From contig NZ_CP110615.1 in the NCBI RefSeq assembly GCF_026153295.1, positions 434,001 through 498,000 on the forward strand: a stretch of 64,000 nucleotides of DNA, written 5' to 3'. Below the pieces are notes generated by a model. That model saw only the letters and a list, made by a program, of their open reading frames with translations, was not told where the DNA came from and searched no databases. The position numbers were made by a program, and so were the translations under genes. Positions 59,988 to 64,000 of the stretch are shown here, one piece after another; the first letter of the stretch is position 1; every line of letters begins with the position of its first letter. The DNA is from Rhodococcus antarcticus. GTDB lineage: Bacteria; Actinomycetota; Actinomycetes; Mycobacteriales; Mycobacteriaceae.

Positions 59988-60466
59988 GGACCGTACCCGT
60001 CCGGATCACCGCGATGACCGACGCCGACGTGCCGCGCTGCGCCGAGCTGGAGCAGCTGCTGTTCCCCGGGGACGACCCGTGGAGCGCCGAGATGTTCCGG
60101 GCCGAGCTCGCGGCCGGCCACAACCACTACGTCACCGCGCGCGACGACGACGACCAGCTGCTGGGCTACGCGGGGCTGGCCCGCCTCGGGCGGCGCAGCG
60201 ACCCCGAGAACGAGGTGCACACCATCGCCGTCGACCCCGCCCGGCAGCGGGCCGGCACCGGCCGTGTGCTGCTGCAGGACCTGCTGGCCACCGCCGACGC
60301 CCACGGCGGGCCGGTGTTCCTCGAGGTGCGCACCGACAACGTCGCCGCCCAGGCCCTCTACGTGGCGCACGGGTTCACCGTGGTGGGCACCCGGCGCGGG
60401 TACTACTCGCCCAGCGGGGCCGACGCGTTCACCATGGCACGACCGGCCCCGGGGGGGACGACGTGA
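59984..60466 (+). CDS. rimI: Ribosomal protein S18 alanine N-acetyltransferase
   Basis: GNAT-fold acetyltransferase. 160 residues; the acetyl-CoA loop is [14 protein letters not shown], and the last strand is [18 protein letters not shown]. RimI acetylates S18 in E. coli; in actinobacteria its targets may be broader. It lies between tsaB and tsaD, as in M. tuberculosis, overlapping both by four bases. Confidence 0.95.
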   Translation: MRTVPVRITAMTDADVPRCAELEQLLFPGDDPWSAEMFRAELAAGHNHYVTARDDDDQLLGYAGLARLGRRSDPENEVHTIAVDPARQRAGTGRVLLQDLLATADAHGGPVFLEVRTDNVAAQALYVAHGFTVVGTRRGYYSPSGADAFTMARPAPGGTT

Positions 60467-61494
60467 TCGTCCTGGGCATCGAGACCTCCTGCGACGAGAC
60501 CGGTGTCGGCGTCGTCCGGCTGCACTACGACGGCGCGGTGCAGCTGCTGGCCGACGAGGTCGCCTCCAGCGTCCAGGAGCACGCCCGGTTCGGCGGCGTG
60601 GTCCCCGAGATCGCCTCCCGGGCCCACCTGGAGGCGATGGCCCCCACGGTGCGGCGTGCGCTGGCCACGGCCGGGGTGACCCGTCCCGACGCCGTCGCCG
60701 TCACCGCGGGGCCGGGCCTGGCCGGTGCGCTGCTGGTGGGGCTGGCCGCGGCCAAGGCCTACGCCGCGGCGTGGGACGTGCCCCTGCACGGGGTGAACCA
60801 CCTGGGTGCGCACGTGGCCGTGGACACCCTGGAGCACGGACCGCTGCCACCCTGCCTGGCCCTGCTCGTCTCCGGCGGGCACTCGAGCCTGCTGCGGGTC
60901 GCGGACCTCGCGGAGCCCGTGGTCCCGCTGGGGGCCACCGTGGACGACGCGGCGGGGGAGGCCTTCGACAAGGTGGCGCGGCTGCTCGGGCTGGGGTTTC
61001 CCGGGGGTCCGGTGCTGGACCGCCTCGCCCGGGAGGGTGACCCCACGGCCGTCCGCTTCCCCCGGGGCATGACGGGCCCGCGGGACTCGCGGCACGACTT
61101 CTCGTTCTCGGGGCTGAAGACGGCCGTGGCGCGGCACGTCGAGGGCCTCCAGCGCGCCGGGCACGACGTCCCGGTGGCCGACGTGGCCGCGAGCTTCCAG
61201 GAGGCCGTCGCCGACGTGCTCACCATGAAGGCCGTGCGCGCCGCCCGGGACACCGGCATCGACACGCTGGTGCTGGGCGGCGGGGTGGCCGCGAACTCCC
61301 GGCTGCGGGCCCTGGCGGAGCAGCGCTGCGGCGCGGCCGGGCTGACCCTGCGCGTGCCGAGGCCCGGGCTGTGCACGGACAACGGGGCGATGGTGGCCGC
61401 GCTCGGTGCGCACCTGGTGGCGGCCGGGGCGGCGCCGTCCGCGCTGGAGATCGGCGCGGATCCGGGTCTGCCCGTGACCACCACCCACCTCTGA
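60463..61494 (+). CDS. tsaD: tRNA t6A transferase TsaD
   Basis: Transfers the threonylcarbamoyl group to A37 of tRNA. GTG 60463 gives [18 protein letters not shown] and 343 residues; the longer open frame upstream belongs to other genes. Metal-binding His pair in [20 protein letters not shown], and [18 protein letters not shown] are all in place. It is the last gene of the run that begins at glmS; the groES CIRCE site lies 22 bases after its stop. Confidence 0.97.
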   Translation: MIVLGIETSCDETGVGVVRLHYDGAVQLLADEVASSVQEHARFGGVVPEIASRAHLEAMAPTVRRALATAGVTRPDAVAVTAGPGLAGALLVGLAAAKAYAAAWDVPLHGVNHLGAHVAVDTLEHGPLPPCLALLVSGGHSSLLRVADLAEPVVPLGATVDDAAGEAFDKVARLLGLGFPGGPVLDRLAREGDPTAVRFPRGMTGPRDSRHDFSFSGLKTAVARHVEGLQRAGHDVPVADVAASFQEAVADVLTMKAVRAARDTGIDTLVLGGGVAANSRLRALAEQRCGAAGLTLRVPRPGLCTDNGAMVAALGAHLVAAGAAPSALEIGADPGLPVTTTHL

Positions 61495-61509
61495 CGACGG
61501 GACGGGTGG

Positions 61510-61537
61510 TGGACCGCTGGCACTCGCGGGGTTAGAG
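61510..61537 (+). promoter_or_regulatory. Possible groES promoter overlapping CIRCE
   Basis: TGGACC (61510-61515), 16 bases, TTAGAG (61532-61537). The -10 falls within the CIRCE spacer and right arm, so bound HrcA would block it. The match is moderate. Confidence 0.4.
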
Positions 61538-61543
61538 TGCCAG
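61517..61543 (+). promoter_or_regulatory. CIRCE operator (HrcA site) of groES-groEL
   Basis: CTGGCACTC, 9 bases, GAGTGCCAG: a perfect 9-bp inverted repeat with the exact CIRCE arm length and spacing; the consensus is TTAGCACTC-N9-GAGTGCTAA. HrcA should repress from here and release on heat shock. hrcA itself is not in the window. Confidence 0.93.
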
Positions 61544-61666
61544 AGACACCCCAGCCCGCCCCGGCTCCCGCGACGACGGGGCAGGTGCAGGAGTCACCCC
61601 ACTCGTGATCCCCAGTGCCGGGGAACCCCCCGGCACGCTACGACCCAGGAAAGCTGAGGTCTCATC

Positions 61667-61966
61667 GTGGCGAGCGTCAAGATCAAGCCGCTCGAGGACA
61701 AGATCCTCGTCCAGGCCAACGAGGCGGAGACGACGACCGCCTCCGGTCTCGTCATCCCCGACACGGCCAAGGAGAAGCCCCAGGAGGGCACCGTGGTGGC
61801 TGTCGGACCCGGCCGCTTCAACGAGAAGGGCGACCGCGTCCCCCTCGACGTCTCCGAGGGCGACACCGTCATCTACAGCAAGTACGGCGGCACCGAGATC
61901 AAGTACGCCGGCGAGGAGTACCTGATCCTCTCCGCGCGCGACGTGCTCGCCGTCGTCTCCAAGTAG
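61667..61966 (+). CDS. groES: Co-chaperonin GroES
   Basis: Heptameric lid of the GroEL chamber. 99 residues, GTG start, [20 protein letters not shown]; mobile loop [20 protein letters not shown]. The AGGAAAGCTGAGG stretch is upstream. 124 bases of leader follow the CIRCE site. groEL follows after 135 bases. Confidence 0.98.
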   Translation: MASVKIKPLEDKILVQANEAETTTASGLVIPDTAKEKPQEGTVVAVGPGRFNEKGDRVPLDVSEGDTVIYSKYGGTEIKYAGEEYLILSARDVLAVVSK

Positions 61967-63730
<1,764 letters not shown>

Positions 63731-63736
63731 TCTCGC

Positions 63737-63767
63737 TGGTCCCCGGGATCGTTGATCCCGGGGACCA
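63737..63767. terminator. First hairpin after groEL
   Basis: 14-bp stem (63737-63750 with 63754-63767), 3-base loop, 6 bases after the groEL stop. Confidence 0.7.
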
Positions 63768-63773
63768 CGGACG

Positions 63774-63812
63774 CACGAGAGGGCGGCACCCGGTGGGTGC
63801 CGCCCTCTCGTG
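63774..63812. terminator. Second hairpin, between groEL and whiB
   Basis: Perfect 18-bp stem (63774-63791 with 63795-63812), 3-base loop, 11 bases from the whiB stop. It probably ends transcription from both directions. Confidence 0.75.
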
Positions 63813-63823
63813 CCTGGCCGTGC

Positions 63824-64000
63824 TCAGATCGCGAGCTCGCGGCCGGCGGTGCGGACGGCGCTCTCGCGCTCGGACTCCGACATGCCGCCCCAGATGCCGT
63901 AGGGCTCGTGCACGGCCAGCGCGTGGGTACGGCACTGCGCCAGGACCGGACAGCGCGCGCACATCGCCTTGGCGCGGGCCTCGCGCTGGGCGCGGGCCGG
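63824..64000 (-). CDS. whiB3: WhiB-family iron-sulfur regulator, WhiB3-like (N-terminus outside window)
   Basis: The last 58 residues are visible, ending at 63824. CARCPVLAQC holds two of the four Cys that bind the [4Fe-4S] cluster, in CxxCxxxxxC spacing; EPYGIWGGMSESER has the family turn GIWGG. WhiB proteins bind sigma-A and change promoter choice. Position next to groEL1, as in M. tuberculosis whiB3-groEL1, suggests the WhiB3 class. The upstream Cys and the start lie beyond the window. Confidence 0.93.
   Translation of the reverse strand, partial: PARAQREARAKAMCARCPVLAQCRTHALAVHEPYGIWGGMSESERESAVRTAGRELAI

Overview
The window is 64 kb of very GC-rich actinobacterial chromosome. Gene content and order match the Mycobacteriales/Pseudonocardiales type of arrangement: rpoB-rpoC, the str operon, the S10-spc-alpha ribosomal block, truA, an ESX-4-type type VII secretion (T7SS) locus, rplM-rpsI-glmM, glmS, alr, the t6A genes, groES-groEL and a WhiB gene. 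I infer a Pseudonocardiales-like organism, because ESX-4 includes EccE and helical PPE/EspC-like proteins and there are no mycobacterial PE/PPE families. I cannot name a genus. I saw no rRNA or tRNA genes, CRISPR arrays, insertion sequences or phage genes.

Region 1 (1-11844): the 3' part of rpoB, then rpoC, rpsL, rpsG, fusA and tuf, with strong hairpins in most gaps. Region 2 (11845-30200): 31 genes on the plus strand from rpsJ to truA, covering the S10, spc and alpha operons with secY, adk, map and infA. Many are coupled by GTGA or TGATG overlaps, and terminator-like hairpins follow tuf, rplO, rpsD and rpoA. Region 3 (30210-45925): the ESX-4 locus. An uncharacterised gene and eccE are on the minus strand. 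eccB and two helical T7SS-associated proteins follow on the plus strand, then mycP and eccD on the minus strand. eccC, a membrane-anchored Hsp70-like Rv3446c-family protein, a small charged protein and two WXG100 proteins close the locus on the plus strand. Region 4 (46249-48751): rplM, rpsI and glmM. Region 5 (48857-52132): a second, small T7SS-like cassette. Its central gene appears broken by a one-base frameshift that interrupts an 11-residue repeat. Region 6 (52139-61494): a hydrolase, then glmS, acpS, the NAD(P)HX repair enzyme, alr, a second hydrolase and tsaE-tsaB-rimI-tsaD as a tightly overlapping run. Region 7 (61501-64000): a CIRCE element controlling groES and a GroEL1-type groEL with a His-rich tail, tandem hairpins, and the C-terminal end of a WhiB3-like gene on the minus strand.

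The genes mostly serve gene expression (transcription, translation, t6A modification), protein export and folding (SecY, ESX-4, GroES/EL) and wall-precursor synthesis (GlmM, GlmS, Alr). The least characterised material is in the two T7SS regions. The main observations are the frameshifted 11-mer-repeat protein, a truA gene without an ATG, GTG or TTG start, near-identical rpsL and rplM promoters, and candidate leaderless promoters for glmS, tsaB and a hydrolase.
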